Shown here: one piece after another, positions 25,304 through 34,923 of the stretch
How the letters are laid out: every line of letters begins with the position of its first letter
Position numbering within the stretch: the first letter of the stretch is position 1
Assembly (NCBI GenBank): GCA_965206775.1
Contig: CBDBKU010000002.1
Location: forward strand, 930,001-994,000
DNA from: VXMF01 sp965206775
GTDB taxonomy: Bacteria > Acidobacteriota > Terriglobia > Bryobacterales > UBA6623
Direction: 5' to 3'
DNA: 64,000 bases
Translations under genes and position numbers: made by a program
The notes under the pieces: generated by a model
Databases searched by the model: none
The model's input: only the letters and a program-made list of their open reading frames with translations
Told to the model about the DNA's origin: nothing

Positions 25304-28039
25304 GTGACTGGCGGCTTAGCCACGGGATCCATCATGAGTACTAATGCATGTCCCCTATTTCTCGTATTCGCTCTTGCGTTGGGATTGCCATTTCAAGCGA
25401 AGTCGCAGGATTCCGGAAACAGCGGCTCGACCGGCTCGAGCGCGGCCGGATCCAGTTCCGAGTCCTCAAGCGTTGAATCCTCCGAACCGGAGCCTGCTGA
25501 AGCCGCCGCGACCGCGGCGCCGGCCTCTGACTCGGCCGACAGGACGCGCCTGAACCTGCTGGGGGAAGTGAATTCGGAACAGGGCGAAGGACGGCGCAAC
25601 GAGAATGTGCGCCTCACCCTCATCGATAACAACGTATTGCGCGAGCTCAACGAGCGTCTCGGAATCTCGGCCACCGCCGTGAAGGCCTTCCAGGTCGATC
25701 GTTCCTACTGGGCGACCGAATACGGCGGCCCTCCCTCGCGCCCCCTCCACAACCCTCCCGCCAGAGCGTCCCGCGTGAACGGGAACTTTTTCCTGACCCA
25801 CACCAACAGCGCCGTGAGCGCCCGATCCTTCTTCCAGGTGGGCGCAGTGCAGCCCGCGCATAGCAACAACTACGGCTTCACCGTCGGTACGCCGATCTGG
25901 AGGGGCGCTGCGCTGACCGTCAACGGGAGCCAGACGCGCAACAGGGGCCAGGTCAACGGCAATGTCCTCGTGCCCACTCTCGAGGAGCGCGCTCCGCTGA
26001 CCAACGACCCGGCCACAAAAGCGTTCGTGCAGCGCATCATGGACGCCTTTCCGGTCGCGGTGCCCAACCGCACCGATATCAACCCGCGCGCGCTCAACAC
26101 CAACGCGCCGCAGGACATCGCCAACGACCGCGTCTCCGCGACCCTGGACCAGCAGACAGGGGGCGACGGTCGGATCACCATGCGGTACGGCCTCGTGCTC
26201 CAGAATGTCGATGCCTTCCAGCTGGTCGGCGGTCAGAACCCCAATACGACCACCCGGAACCACCAGTCGCGCATCACCTGGAACAAGAGCTGGACGCCTC
26301 AGCTGACCGGCGACTTCTCCGCCGGGTTCGACCGAGTGGGATCGCAGCTCATTCCTGACGAGAGTTCGATCGGACCGTGGATCCGAATCGGCCGGGAACT
26401 CAACTCCATCGGGCCTGCCGGCCGGTTTCCAGTGGACCGGGCCGGCAATAATTTCCGCTACGGCGCGCGCATGCGCTACCGTCGCGGGAATCACAACTTC
26501 ACGTTTGGTGGCGACCTGCACCGGGGCCAGATCAACGGCAGCGAGCTTCAGGACCACCGCGGCCGCTTCATCTTCCGCCAGAACTTCGGCCGGGACGGCG
26601 TGACGAACCTGCGCATGGGGCTGGCGAGCAACTACTCGGTTGCCATCGGAAACGTTCATCGCGGATTTCGCAGATGGATGTCGCAAGTCTACGTCGGCGA
26701 CGAGTGGAAGGTCAGTAGCGAGCTCACTCTCAGCCTGGGCCTGCGTTGGGAGCCTGTCGCCAAGCCGACCGAGGTCAACGACCTCACCCGGATCCCCTAT
26801 TCGTCGGATCTCAACAATTTCGCGCCGCGGTTCGGGTTCGCGTATCGCATGCCGGGCCGCTGGGGAGCGCTGCGCGGCGCCTACGGCCTCCACTACGGCG
26901 AGATCTTCACCGCGACGTATATCCAGTCCCGCATCAATCCTCCCCAGAACATCACCGTTGTCGTGCAGACGCCCGATCTGGTGGATCCTCTCAAGGATAT
27001 GCGCCCGATCTCCTTCGATCCGGACGTCCGCTCGGTGACCTTCGACGTCGCGCCGGACCTGACGATCCCCTACACCCACAACTACAACTTCTCCTGGGAG
27101 TTCGAGCTAGCGAGGGACTGGACGCTTGACCTCGCCTACGTCGGCAGCCGCTCGCACAAGCTGCTCGCGATGTTCTTCCTCAATCGCGCCCGGATCGTGG
27201 AGGGCATCCCGCAAACCACCAGGACGGTCAACGCGCGCCGGCCAGACCAGCGCTACTTCAACTTTCTCCACGTGACGAACGGATCCCGGGGATACTTCGA
27301 CGCGGGCCGGGCCACGCTGCGGATTCCCCAATCGGCAGGCCTGAGCTTCGAAGCTTCCTACTGGTGGAGCAAGGCAATCGACCTGGGAGGCAGCTACCTG
27401 AATACCGCGGCCAACGCCAACCGGCTGCAAACGGAGAGCCCCTCCGAGTTCGACATGCACGGAGAGCTGCGCTCGGTCAGCAACTTCGACCAACCCCACG
27501 CGGCGCTGTTCAACGTCAGCTATCAAACCGCCCCGCTCACCGGCCAGCACGGGCTGATCCGCAACCTGTTCGGAGCGTGGCAGCTGAGTTCGGTGGTGCT
27601 CTTGAAGTCGGGAACGCCCTTTTCCGTGCAGTCTGGCTCGGATGCACCCGGCTTCGGCAATGTCGACGGGTCGCAGAGCGACACTCCGATCGTGGAGAAC
27701 GTGTCGGTCCTCGGGCGCTCGATCGACCACCCTGACACCGCGTTCGACCGGTTGCCGGCCAGCGCGTTCTCGTTCATCAATCCGACGGACCTGCGCGGCA
27801 ACCTCGGACGCAACACGTTCCGGCGGGACGGGATTGCGAACATCAACATGGCCCTGTCGAAGTCATGGAGCCTGGGCGGCGACAACACGCTGCTGTTCCG
27901 TGCCGAGTCGCTAAATTTCACCAATCATCCGCAGTTCCAGGAGCCCGGAGCGCAGCTGGCGCAAGGCAATTTCGGACGGATCACGAACACGCTTAACGAC
28001 GGCAGGGCGTTTCGGTTTACCCTGCGATTCACGTTCTGA
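25304..28039 (+). CDS. Oar-like TonB-dependent outer-membrane protein
   Basis: A 911-residue outer-membrane beta-barrel. A signal peptide (TNACPLFLVFALALGLPFQAKSQ) is followed by a Ser/Gly/Glu/Pro-rich linker (about residues 35-80), then barrel strands alternating aromatic and polar residues, with family phrases RWEPVAKPTEVNDL, NNFAPRFGFAYRMPG, NYNFSWEFELARDWTLDLAYVGSRSHKL and the terminal FRFTLRFTF. Related Acidobacteriota proteins usually begin with a carboxypeptidase-regulatory domain and a TonB plug and reach about 1100 residues; neither domain is recognisable here, so it may be a shortened form. GTG at 25304 has GGAGG 9 nt upstream; ATG at 25334 is an alternative. Confidence 0.85.
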   Translation: MTGGLATGSIMSTNACPLFLVFALALGLPFQAKSQDSGNSGSTGSSAAGSSSESSSVESSEPEPAEAAATAAPASDSADRTRLNLLGEVNSEQGEGRRNENVRLTLIDNNVLRELNERLGISATAVKAFQVDRSYWATEYGGPPSRPLHNPPARASRVNGNFFLTHTNSAVSARSFFQVGAVQPAHSNNYGFTVGTPIWRGAALTVNGSQTRNRGQVNGNVLVPTLEERAPLTNDPATKAFVQRIMDAFPVAVPNRTDINPRALNTNAPQDIANDRVSATLDQQTGGDGRITMRYGLVLQNVDAFQLVGGQNPNTTTRNHQSRITWNKSWTPQLTGDFSAGFDRVGSQLIPDESSIGPWIRIGRELNSIGPAGRFPVDRAGNNFRYGARMRYRRGNHNFTFGGDLHRGQINGSELQDHRGRFIFRQNFGRDGVTNLRMGLASNYSVAIGNVHRGFRRWMSQVYVGDEWKVSSELTLSLGLRWEPVAKPTEVNDLTRIPYSSDLNNFAPRFGFAYRMPGRWGALRGAYGLHYGEIFTATYIQSRINPPQNITVVVQTPDLVDPLKDMRPISFDPDVRSVTFDVAPDLTIPYTHNYNFSWEFELARDWTLDLAYVGSRSHKLLAMFFLNRARIVEGIPQTTRTVNARRPDQRYFNFLHVTNGSRGYFDAGRATLRIPQSAGLSFEASYWWSKAIDLGGSYLNTAANANRLQTESPSEFDMHGELRSVSNFDQPHAALFNVSYQTAPLTGQHGLIRNLFGAWQLSSVVLLKSGTPFSVQSGSDAPGFGNVDGSQSDTPIVENVSVLGRSIDHPDTAFDRLPASAFSFINPTDLRGNLGRNTFRRDGIANINMALSKSWSLGGDNTLLFRAESLNFTNHPQFQEPGAQLAQGNFGRITNTLNDGRAFRFTLRFTF

Positions 28040-28108
28040 TGGCGAAGCCGGCATGAACGTCGGCGGACCGACCTGCTCAGTTGGGGTCATGGGCTGCCTC
28101 TTGTGAAG

Positions 28109-28945
28109 ATGGGAGAGCTTGCGTGCTTGCCGGGAGGCTTGCCGTCCGTGCCTCGCCTCGGTCTAGCAACACGGGGCAATACCTCTCTGGAGATTGACGA
28201 CATCCACTTCGCGCTGGAGCGCGGAGTGCGGTACTTCAATTGGTGCGGCAAGCCCGACGGCTTGTCCAGCGCGATGGCCGGTCTTGGGGCGTTGCGGCGA
28301 GAGGTCGTTCTGGCTGCCCAAATCAAGGCACGGTCGGCCGACGAAGCCGAGCGCGAGATGGACCGCATTCTCGCGCAGACCGGAAGCACCCAACTGGATA
28401 TCGGGACGCTCTACTACGTTGAGTCCGAGGACGAGTGGCGTGAGATCACGGGACCGCTCGGGGCCTGGAGCGCACTTGCCCGGCGTCAGCAGGCCGGGGA
28501 ACTGCGATTGCTCGGCCTCACTAGCCATCAGCGCATCCTGGCAGCGAACTGGGCCGGTGAACTGTCCCCTGCTGGCGGGCGGCGCCTGGACCTGCTGATG
28601 ATTCGCTACAACGCTGCCCACACGGGTGCCGAGCAAGATGTGTTCCCGGTGACGACCGAATTGGGCATGCCGGTAGTGACCTTCACGGGATTGCGGTGGA
28701 CGGATTTGCTCCGGGCGACACCGGACGACCCGCCGGGGTTCCTGCCACCTGGAGCTGCCGACTGCTACCGCTTCTGCTTGGCGCATCCGGCGGTCTCGGT
28801 CGCCCTTGCAGCGCCGAATGGCCGAGCCGAGCTGCTTGAGGACTTGCAGGTGCTTTCCGACGCGAGTGTTCCTGGCGACGAGTGGGTCAGATCGATGCGC
28901 GAGCACGGCCGACGGGTCCACCGCCATGCGCGGCAATTTTGGTAG
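28109..28945 (+). CDS. Aldo/keto reductase-like protein with degenerate active site
   Basis: A protein of about 278 residues with an aldo/keto-reductase-like (TIM barrel) layout: PRLGLATRGNTS at the start, ALERGVRYFNWCGKPDG, VVLAAQIKARS, GSTQLDIGTLYYVES, RRQQAGELRLLGLTSHQ and PVVTFTGLRW. The normal catalytic set Asp-Tyr-Lys-His seems largely lost: FDTAxxYG reads FNWCGKPDG and the LLHW position reads LYYV, while a Lys remains. It may be a specialised or non-catalytic member. The start is uncertain: GTG at 28103 or ATG at 28109. It follows the outer-membrane protein by about 70 bp. Confidence 0.7.
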   Translation: MGELACLPGGLPSVPRLGLATRGNTSLEIDDIHFALERGVRYFNWCGKPDGLSSAMAGLGALRREVVLAAQIKARSADEAEREMDRILAQTGSTQLDIGTLYYVESEDEWREITGPLGAWSALARRQQAGELRLLGLTSHQRILAANWAGELSPAGGRRLDLLMIRYNAAHTGAEQDVFPVTTELGMPVVTFTGLRWTDLLRATPDDPPGFLPPGAADCYRFCLAHPAVSVALAAPNGRAELLEDLQVLSDASVPGDEWVRSMREHGRRVHRHARQFW

Positions 28946-29324
28946 CGACGCGGGAGTCTTGTGTTCCGTGCCTCTTCCGCAGAGCCTGAGCGCTTGAAAC
29001 CAGCAAGGCCGAGCCCCCGCGGTGGAGGGGCGGGTTCGTCGAGACGGAGCCCGGAGACGGCGCGAAACCGAGGAGCAAGGTGCTTGGGCTTGTCTTGGCC
29101 GTGGACCCGCAAGAGTGTTGTTCCTTGGACCGCGTGGAGGCGGATACCATTCCAGACATGAAGTTGGGGGGCTGGCGAGCCTGAATAGAGCCCAGGGGGC
29201 CCAGCTCAGCGGACAGCGTGAACTCGAAAGTACCCTCTTGGTAGCATGAATCGGTGCTCTACACTCATGCGATCGCTCGCCGGAGTGGCAGATACTGGGC
29301 AATCGCAACTCATCGGGACAGGAG

Positions 29325-29864
29325 ATGCAACTCGACCTGGGATCATGCGTTGTGCGGTCGTTTTGCGACACGGACGCCGCTGATCTGGCCCGGCACGCCA
29401 ACAATCGAAAAGTATGGCTGCAATTGCGCGACCGGTTCCCGCACCCCTACACGATCGACGATGCACGGCGTTTCATCACGTTCGCTCGCGGTCGAGACCC
29501 CGAGACGAACTTCGCGGTCACCGTCAGCGGCGTGTCGGTTGGCTCGATCGGCGCAACACTCCGCGACGACGTAGAGCGCTGCTCGGCAGAAGTCGGTTAC
29601 TGGCTCGGGGAGCCGTACTGGGGCTTCGGCATCGCCACACTCGCGCTTACGGGGTTCACCCGCTTTGCCTTTGCCGCTTACGACCTGGAACGATTGTTTG
29701 CGGTGCCCTTCGCCTCGAACTCCGCATCCTGTCGCGTGTTGCAGAAGGCAGGATACCGTCTCGAGGGCCGGATGCGTCGGAGTGCCATCAAAGACGGCAC
29801 CGTGCAAGACCAGCTCCTGTATGCCATCCTGCGCGGAACAGGAGCGCCGCCTGAAGGCGCGTAG
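29325..29864 (+). CDS. GNAT N-acetyltransferase (RimJ/RimL type)
   Basis: A 179-residue acetyl-CoA-dependent N-acetyltransferase. The fold is visible from VVRSFCDTDAADLARHANN through SAEVGYWLGEPYWGFGIATLAL (acetyl-CoA binding loop, here GFGIAT instead of RGYGxA) to PFASNSASCRVLQKAGYRLEGRM. GGACAGGAG lies just before the ATG. Members acetylate ribosomal protein N-termini or small molecules such as spermidine; the target is not inferable. It is the last orderly gene before the rearranged region. Confidence 0.85.
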   Translation: MQLDLGSCVVRSFCDTDAADLARHANNRKVWLQLRDRFPHPYTIDDARRFITFARGRDPETNFAVTVSGVSVGSIGATLRDDVERCSAEVGYWLGEPYWGFGIATLALTGFTRFAFAAYDLERLFAVPFASNSASCRVLQKAGYRLEGRMRRSAIKDGTVQDQLLYAILRGTGAPPEGA

Positions 29865-30176
29865 TGTGCTGAAAGGAATTTTCGAGCTACCGATGGCGAC
29901 CGAGAATCTCTCAATGCCACAAGCGTTGGCACACAAGCGTTCATGAGCGGGGCGCCGCTCACCCCGACGTCACGGAACCCTAAGCAGGTGCTTTGCGAAG
30001 AATCGCCGGGAGAGCGAGTGCGCCTCGAATCGAGTGTTTCCCGCGGTCGAATTCTAGACTGAAGTTCTGGCCCGTTTTTCCCGCACGGAAGCCTATAACT
30101 GACTAATTCCACTGTACTTAATCCGGTTTAATGGGTCCGCAGTTCTTGAAACTTGTAGGCACTAGAAGGGGCAGCC
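29865..30176. other. Gap with no supported gene
   Basis: About 310 bp after the acetyltransferase in which I see no gene. It marks the passage from the ordered backbone to the mobile-element-rich region. Confidence 0.4.
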
Positions 30177-30372
30177 GTGCACATCTCCATCCTCAAGTCC
30201 GTGCAGAACGGCAAGGTCTACCACTTCAAGTTCCTCCGCTGGTCCTACCGCGACGACAACGGCAGGGTCCAGAAAAAGGACCCTCGCCAACCTCTCCCAC
30301 CTCCCGGCTGCGGCCATCGGGCTGCTCAAGGCTCATCTCGCCGGCCGTGTTGAACTTCCCATTAATCCGTGA
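30177..30372 (+). pseudogene. N-terminal fragment of an IS1634-type transposase
   Basis: Translation from 30177 gives HISILKSVQNGKVYHFKF and then RWSYRDDNGRVQKK, the typical start of IS1634-family transposases. One frame later it continues TLANLSHLPAAAIGLLKAHL before a stop at 30370. One extra base near 30279 (in AAAAAGGACC) explains the break. Only about 65 codons of a protein near 550-600 residues remain. It differs in sequence from the complete IS1634-type element at 41-43 kb, so it comes from a second element. Confidence 0.6.
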
Positions 30373-31264
30373 ATTCTCATCCGAGTATTCCGTGGTCAAG
30401 CATGAACGAGTTCTCAAGTAAATCCGCCGCTGCAGGACAGGAATGGCTGCAACAATGTCCATAAGTCCCTTGTCATGAGCCACTTGTTGCCCGTTCCCTT
30501 CCACCTGCTGCTCCAAGCTAATCCGATTCCCAACCGTTCCGTGACGCCTCAATCTGAGACATTTCTGACGGAATAAACCAAAAACAACACCCGGAGTTGC
30601 TGAAAGGAATCCGGGCCTAACGTCCACGATCACTGCTTGTAGGCAGTAGGCGCAAATTTCTCTCAAGCGCATCTGCTTGGAAAACAAGGGGTTGCGCTCA
30701 AAAACCCTTCAGAACTTAAGCCTAGAACGGTCTAGCCAAGGCTGTCCTGCTGGACGCTGACGTCCTTGAGCAGACGCAAGAGACGATGCCGCTGCTCAAG
30801 GTCCCCGCTCCGAGGAACCGTCAGATTGGCGGCGGCGATGTGCATCCCACAGCCAATACCTGATCGCTCGGCTTCGGCAGCGCACCAAGACCTCCGATGT
30901 GCCTTGAAGTTCAGCTGACAAGCGACGAGATGCACGACCTGGAGGACACCTGCAACCATATCGACAGTCACGACTCGCCAAGCCGTACGGGAGGCGTTCG
31001 ATAGGGGCGACCTGCCTCTCGACTAAGAGCAGGCCCTGGTTGCCCGGATCCTCCACCGGGAGATGGAGCTGCGCCTCGATCCCTGTGCCGGTCGGTGTCT
31101 TGATGTCAGCCCGCTGCAACCCGCCGTCGGGATCCGCATGGGTCAACGCCCTGCTGCGATTGGGGAAGTGACTATCGCATTCCCGGTGCCAGTTGGCTTC
31201 TTACTCCACCGTACCCTGCACCAGCCGGTACCTAGCGGCCGTTTGAGCTCGGTCAGCGTCATGC
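30373..31264. other. Degenerate region, no intact gene
   Basis: Nearly 900 bp without a supportable gene. On the minus strand, an ATG overlaps the stop of the ADP-ribosylhydrolase gene (31265) and opens a 40-codon frame. A neighbouring frame (about 31146-30960) reads ADPDGGLQRADIKTPTGTG and then IEAQLH, faintly like CoiA-type nuclease domains. The frames do not join without a stop or shift, so at most this is a relic. Confidence 0.35.
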
Positions 31265-32995
31265 TCATGATGCCGAGGGAATGGGCTCCAGCAGCAGCTT
31301 TGCCGTATCGAGGAGCCGGTCCTTCCAGGCGATCTGGTCAAGCCAGGGCTGCGGAATGCCGGACAGGCCGTATAGGGCACCGGCAAGCTGGCCCGTCACC
31401 GCCGCCACCGTGTCGGCGTCGTCAGCCAAGTTGGCCGCGAGCAGGACGGCGTTGCGAAAGTTGGCCGTGCGCGCAACCGACCAGATGGCCGCCTCGAGAG
31501 TGTGAACTACGTAGCCGCTGGACCGGATCTCGTCCCGTGTGCGTCCGCGCCAACTGCCGCCGATGATCTCGGCAATCGCCCGATCGCCTTCGAATGACTT
31601 CGGGGCGAGGACAGCCGGACGTGGCTTGCCGGAAATGGCGTCCGCAAGCATCTCGGCGAAAGCCCGGCAGCCGGCCACCGATGCCTGGGCCGCGTGCGTC
31701 GTTCGGGACTGTTGCGCGGCAGCGCAACCAAGCCGGGTGCGGTCGCTCCAGAAGCGCAGGGCGACCGGGGCGAGCCGCATCAGCGAGCCGTTACCCGCAC
31801 TCAATGGATCGGTCGAACCTGCAAGAGGGTCGCCGGTCTGGCGATAGCGCTCAAGCGCCAGACGGGTCGTGAGCCCGATATCGAAGCAGTGCCCGGTGCA
31901 CGAATACTCCCCGTACCGCCACCACGACACAAATCGCTCCATGAGATCCCGGCAGTCCAGGCTCTTGGACGCCAGCAAGCTGTCCGCGAGGGCGAGCGCC
32001 ATTGCCGTATCGTCCGTCCAGCAACCGCGCGGAAGGTTGAAGGGTCCACCCCCCGCCATATCGACTAGTCGCGGGGCCTCGTCGCGGTCGCGGAACTCCA
32101 GCGTCGTCCCGAGGGCGTCGCCCACCGCAAGGCCAAGCAAGGCCCCGGAGGCTCGGTCCCGGATGCCGTCTACCGTCGCGGATGGAACGATCGGCGCCCG
32201 AGGAGTGCAACGCATCACGTGGCCCTCTTGCTCCCTGGTCTCGATGGCTTCCCTCGAGCGCGCGTCTCGCACCTTGCGGATAGCGTTGTTGCAGGTCTCT
32301 CCGAGTTCTACGAGGACGCGGGCGGCGACAGTCCCAGCGCGGCCCAACCCGCCCTTGCAATGGACCAGCACGTCGAATCCCATTCGCAACCGGTCGCGGA
32401 TGGCCTCGCCAGCGGCCTTCCAGGCACGCTCGAATTCGGCTCCCGGCGGCTGACCGTCGGGGATCGGCAAGTGCCACCACTCCATGTGCCGGCTCTGAAC
32501 TGCCTCGGGAAGTCCGCGCACCTGCAACAGGTCGAATTCCTGATCGGTGATCAAGCTGACCACCGCTGTCGCCCCCCAACGCTGGACTTCGTCCAAATCG
32601 CGATCCAGATCGCGATCCCAAGACCCGGTCCTCCCGCATGGATCCTTCTTGCCCGGGCATAAGGTGAGGCCGATCCGGCCGAAGTCATCGCACGGAATGA
32701 CAGAGGGGATGCGAAGCGGGTCGCTCTCGCTTGTCTTTGTGCTCGTCACGGCTTGCACGGGCCTTGATCCGATCATATCCACCACGATCCGTCGCTCCAA
32801 GCTCTCCGGCATCCGCCCCGGCTGTCGCCGACCCGCGTGTGAACGGTCCTCCAGCGCACCCAGCCCGCCTTGCTGGAATCGCTCCATCCACTTGTATCGC
32901 GTCTTGCGGCTGATCTGATAGGTCCGGCAAAGCTCAGCGTTGTTGCCCGCTCCTCCGGACAGCCAATCCTCAAGGAATCTTTTCCTTTCCTGCAT
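31265..32995 (-). CDS. Chimera: IS481 HTH fused to phosphatase and ADP-ribosylhydrolase
   Basis: One open frame of 576 codons with three parts. Residues 1-70 (MQERKRFLEDWLSGGAGNNA, then RTYQISRKTRYKWMERFQQ) are the N-terminal helix-turn-helix of an IS481 transposase. Residues of about 85-235 form a dual-specificity-phosphatase-like domain with the active site VHCKGGLGRAGT (HCx5R). The rest is an ADP-ribosylglycohydrolase with the metal sites GALLGLAVGDALG, GCWTDDTAMALA and ADDADTVAAVTGQLAGA. The ATG at 32995 has AAGGAGACC upstream, the transposase's own signal. A non-fused start could be ATG at 32776. Phosphatase-hydrolase fusions are known; the transposon front is new here. It would remove ADP-ribose from proteins or nucleic acid. 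Confidence 0.8.
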   Translation of the reverse strand: MQERKRFLEDWLSGGAGNNAELCRTYQISRKTRYKWMERFQQGGLGALEDRSHAGRRQPGRMPESLERRIVVDMIGSRPVQAVTSTKTSESDPLRIPSVIPCDDFGRIGLTLCPGKKDPCGRTGSWDRDLDRDLDEVQRWGATAVVSLITDQEFDLLQVRGLPEAVQSRHMEWWHLPIPDGQPPGAEFERAWKAAGEAIRDRLRMGFDVLVHCKGGLGRAGTVAARVLVELGETCNNAIRKVRDARSREAIETREQEGHVMRCTPRAPIVPSATVDGIRDRASGALLGLAVGDALGTTLEFRDRDEAPRLVDMAGGGPFNLPRGCWTDDTAMALALADSLLASKSLDCRDLMERFVSWWRYGEYSCTGHCFDIGLTTRLALERYRQTGDPLAGSTDPLSAGNGSLMRLAPVALRFWSDRTRLGCAAAQQSRTTHAAQASVAGCRAFAEMLADAISGKPRPAVLAPKSFEGDRAIAEIIGGSWRGRTRDEIRSSGYVVHTLEAAIWSVARTANFRNAVLLAANLADDADTVAAVTGQLAGALYGLSGIPQPWLDQIAWKDRLLDTAKLLLEPIPSAS

Positions 32996-33028
32996 CGAAC
33001 AGGTCTCCTTCCATGGCATACGCCGGAG

Positions 33029-33073
33029 TGTTACCCATCCGCCCGGTTTTCACTGTCACCCTTCCGTCTGGTC
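33029..33073 (-). repeat. IS481-type terminal repeat region
   Basis: Two spaced 20-bp units, TGTTACCCATCCGCCCGGTT (33029-33048) and TGTCACCCTTCCGTCTGGTC (33054-33073), resemble the TGTTACCC...CCGG repeats found at IS481 ends. They lie just upstream of the transposase-derived start of the chimeric gene. No matching opposite end was found near 31 kb. Confidence 0.55.
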
Positions 33074-33236
33074 TATACAGTTCCAGCGCCCCCCTCGCTT
33101 GCCGGAACACAACACAATTTAGCCGAGTCATGGCCCCCAATTTCTCCCCCCAAAGCCCAGACTGAGAGTTAGAACTCCGAGGGCCGATTCTATAACCTGT
33201 GGAACATAAGCAGGTTACGCCAATGCAGCCTAGTAG

Positions 33237-33461
33237 GCACCCAACCAGCGCATCAGCGTGGACAAGGCCTTGCGGGTGTGCCCGATCAACGGCGCCTGCG
33301 CATCGTTCGAAAAAAAAGAGAAGGGATCGATCGAGGCCGGCAAGCTGGCGGACTTTGTCGTCTTCGCTGAAGATCCGCACGAGGTTGAACCGGATCGCGT
33401 CAAGGAAATCGATGTTGTGCGAACCTTTGTAGGCGGAGAGCCGGTTCATTCCAAGGCTTGA
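33237..33461 (+). pseudogene. C-terminal fragment of an amidohydrolase
   Basis: Reads PNQRISVDKALRVCPINGAC and then ASFEKKEKGSIEAGKLADFV, ending VVRTFVGGEPVHSKA. This is the C-terminal end of YtcJ-type metal-dependent amidohydrolases, about 74 residues out of more than 500. There is no start of its own (GTG codons are internal), and sequence to its left is IS debris. It is followed 19 bp later by a complete, different amidohydrolase, and its last bases carry the ribosome site region of that gene. Confidence 0.65.
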
Positions 33462-33480
33462 ATCGAGGGAGGTAAACGTG

Positions 33481-34740
33481 ATGCATGAGATGAGTCCGAA
33501 ATTTTGTGGCGCGGGCGTGATGGCCCCACTGCTGCTGCTTGGCTTGCTCGCGAACTATGGGTGCGAGTCAATGCCGACACCGGCCTCCGATGCCGTTGTG
33601 TTCGAGGGCGCGCGGCTGATCGTTGGAGACGGCAGCGAGCCCATCGAGAATGCCGCCGTCGTCGTCGACGGTGGTCAGTTCGTCCAGATCGGCCCTGCCG
33701 CCGAACTAGTGGCACCTGCCGGCGCGAAACGCGTGGACTTGACCGGGATGACGGTCATGCCGGCCATCATCGACACGCACACTCACCTCAACCAGGAACG
33801 CGATGCCCTCATCGAAGACCTGCGGGCCAGAGCGAGGTATGGAGTGAGCGCCGCGATGAGCTTGGGGCGAGATACGCGCGACCTGTCGATCCGCGCGGAA
33901 GAGATTCGTGGCGCGGCCCGCTTTCGCTCGGCAGGCGTCGGGATTACCTCGCCCGAACCCGGGCGTTCGGAAACTCCCTACTGGGTGACCGCCGAGGACG
34001 AAGCCCGTCAGGCTGTGCGGGATCAGGCGGCAAGAAAGGTCGACATCATCAAGATCTGGGTCGACGATCGCAATGGGCGCTACGAGAAGCTGTCACCTGA
34101 ACTATACGGAGCAATCATCGACGAGGCCCACGAGCACGGCATTCGCGTCACGGCCCATATTTTTGCGCTCCAGGACGCAAAAGCGCTCTTGAGCGCCGGG
34201 GTGGACGCCTTTGCCCACGGCGTACGAGACACGGATGTTGACGACGAGGTCGTCGAGCTGTTCAAGGAGCGCCGGGAAGTCGTACTGGTGCCAAACCTCC
34301 CCAATCGCGGAGTGGCGACGGACTTGAGCTGGCTGAGCGGCTCCCTTCCGCCCGACGAGTTGGAACAGCTGCAAGCGGAGGCCGTCGACGACCCCGACGC
34401 GCAGGCCGCCTTTGCGATTCAGGCAAGAAACCTAGCGAGACTCAGCACCGAGGGCGTCACGATCGCGCTGGGGACTGACGGCAACACAGCATGGGCCCCG
34501 CACGTCGAGATGGAAGACATGGTGGCCGCTGGCATGACGCCGTCTCAGGTCATTGTGGCCGCGACTCGCAATTCAGCGGATTTGCTGCGCCTCGCGGACG
34601 CCGGTACTCTCGAAGCCGGAAAGCGCGCGGACTTCCTGGTGCTCGAGGCCAATCCGCTAGACGACGTGACCAATACCCGCCAAATCGTGAGCGTTTACCT
34701 GAATGGGGAAGAAGTCGATCGCTCCGCGATGGAGCAATGA
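33481..34740 (+). CDS. Exported metal-dependent amidohydrolase
   Basis: A 419-residue amidohydrolase of the imidazolonepropionase/prolidase-like group. A hydrophobic N-terminal segment (VMAPLLLLGLLANYGCESMP) ends in a Cys that could be lipidated, although the lipobox is imperfect. The metal site DTHTHLNQE follows VMPAII; VDIIKIWVDD, RVTAHIFALQDAKAL (His) and IALGTDGNTAWAPH (Asp) complete the set. The C-terminal GTLEAGKRADFLVLEANPLDDV is standard. GAGGGAGG lies 8 nt before the ATG at 33481; GTG at 33478 also exists. Substrate unknown; dipeptides or cyclic amides are usual. Confidence 0.85.
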   Translation: MHEMSPKFCGAGVMAPLLLLGLLANYGCESMPTPASDAVVFEGARLIVGDGSEPIENAAVVVDGGQFVQIGPAAELVAPAGAKRVDLTGMTVMPAIIDTHTHLNQERDALIEDLRARARYGVSAAMSLGRDTRDLSIRAEEIRGAARFRSAGVGITSPEPGRSETPYWVTAEDEARQAVRDQAARKVDIIKIWVDDRNGRYEKLSPELYGAIIDEAHEHGIRVTAHIFALQDAKALLSAGVDAFAHGVRDTDVDDEVVELFKERREVVLVPNLPNRGVATDLSWLSGSLPPDELEQLQAEAVDDPDAQAAFAIQARNLARLSTEGVTIALGTDGNTAWAPHVEMEDMVAAGMTPSQVIVAATRNSADLLRLADAGTLEAGKRADFLVLEANPLDDVTNTRQIVSVYLNGEEVDRSAMEQ

Positions 34741-34793
34741 CGGCTTTGGAAGTGAGCCGACGCGCAAAGCCGAGTCGGATCTGACTCGAAGCG

Positions 34794-34897
34794 ATGTTTG
34801 AGCTTCCCCTGAGCACCGCCGTGCTGCTGCTCGGCTTCCCCTCTTCTGGGTCGTCAGCACCGTGATCCTTCTTCGGGCGACCCGGAAGTGGAGGTAG
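34794..34897 (+). pseudogene. Small membrane subunit of a symporter, frameshifted
   Basis: From ATG 34794 the sequence reads MFELPLSTAVLLLGFP and, after one missing base near 34838, LFWVVSTVILLRATRKWR before TAG at 34895. This is a single-helix peptide of about 35 residues, followed 26 bp later by the start of a sodium:solute symporter. It therefore looks like the small companion gene often found before such symporters, disabled by a 1-nt deletion. The reconstruction is mine. Confidence 0.45.
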
Positions 34898-34923
34898 GCG
34901 ACTGACGGACCTGAGGATGGTTC

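Noticed and set aside
25466..27079. A 537-residue minus-strand open frame
   Set aside because: Antisense shadow of the outer-membrane protein; high GC leaves long frames open by chance.
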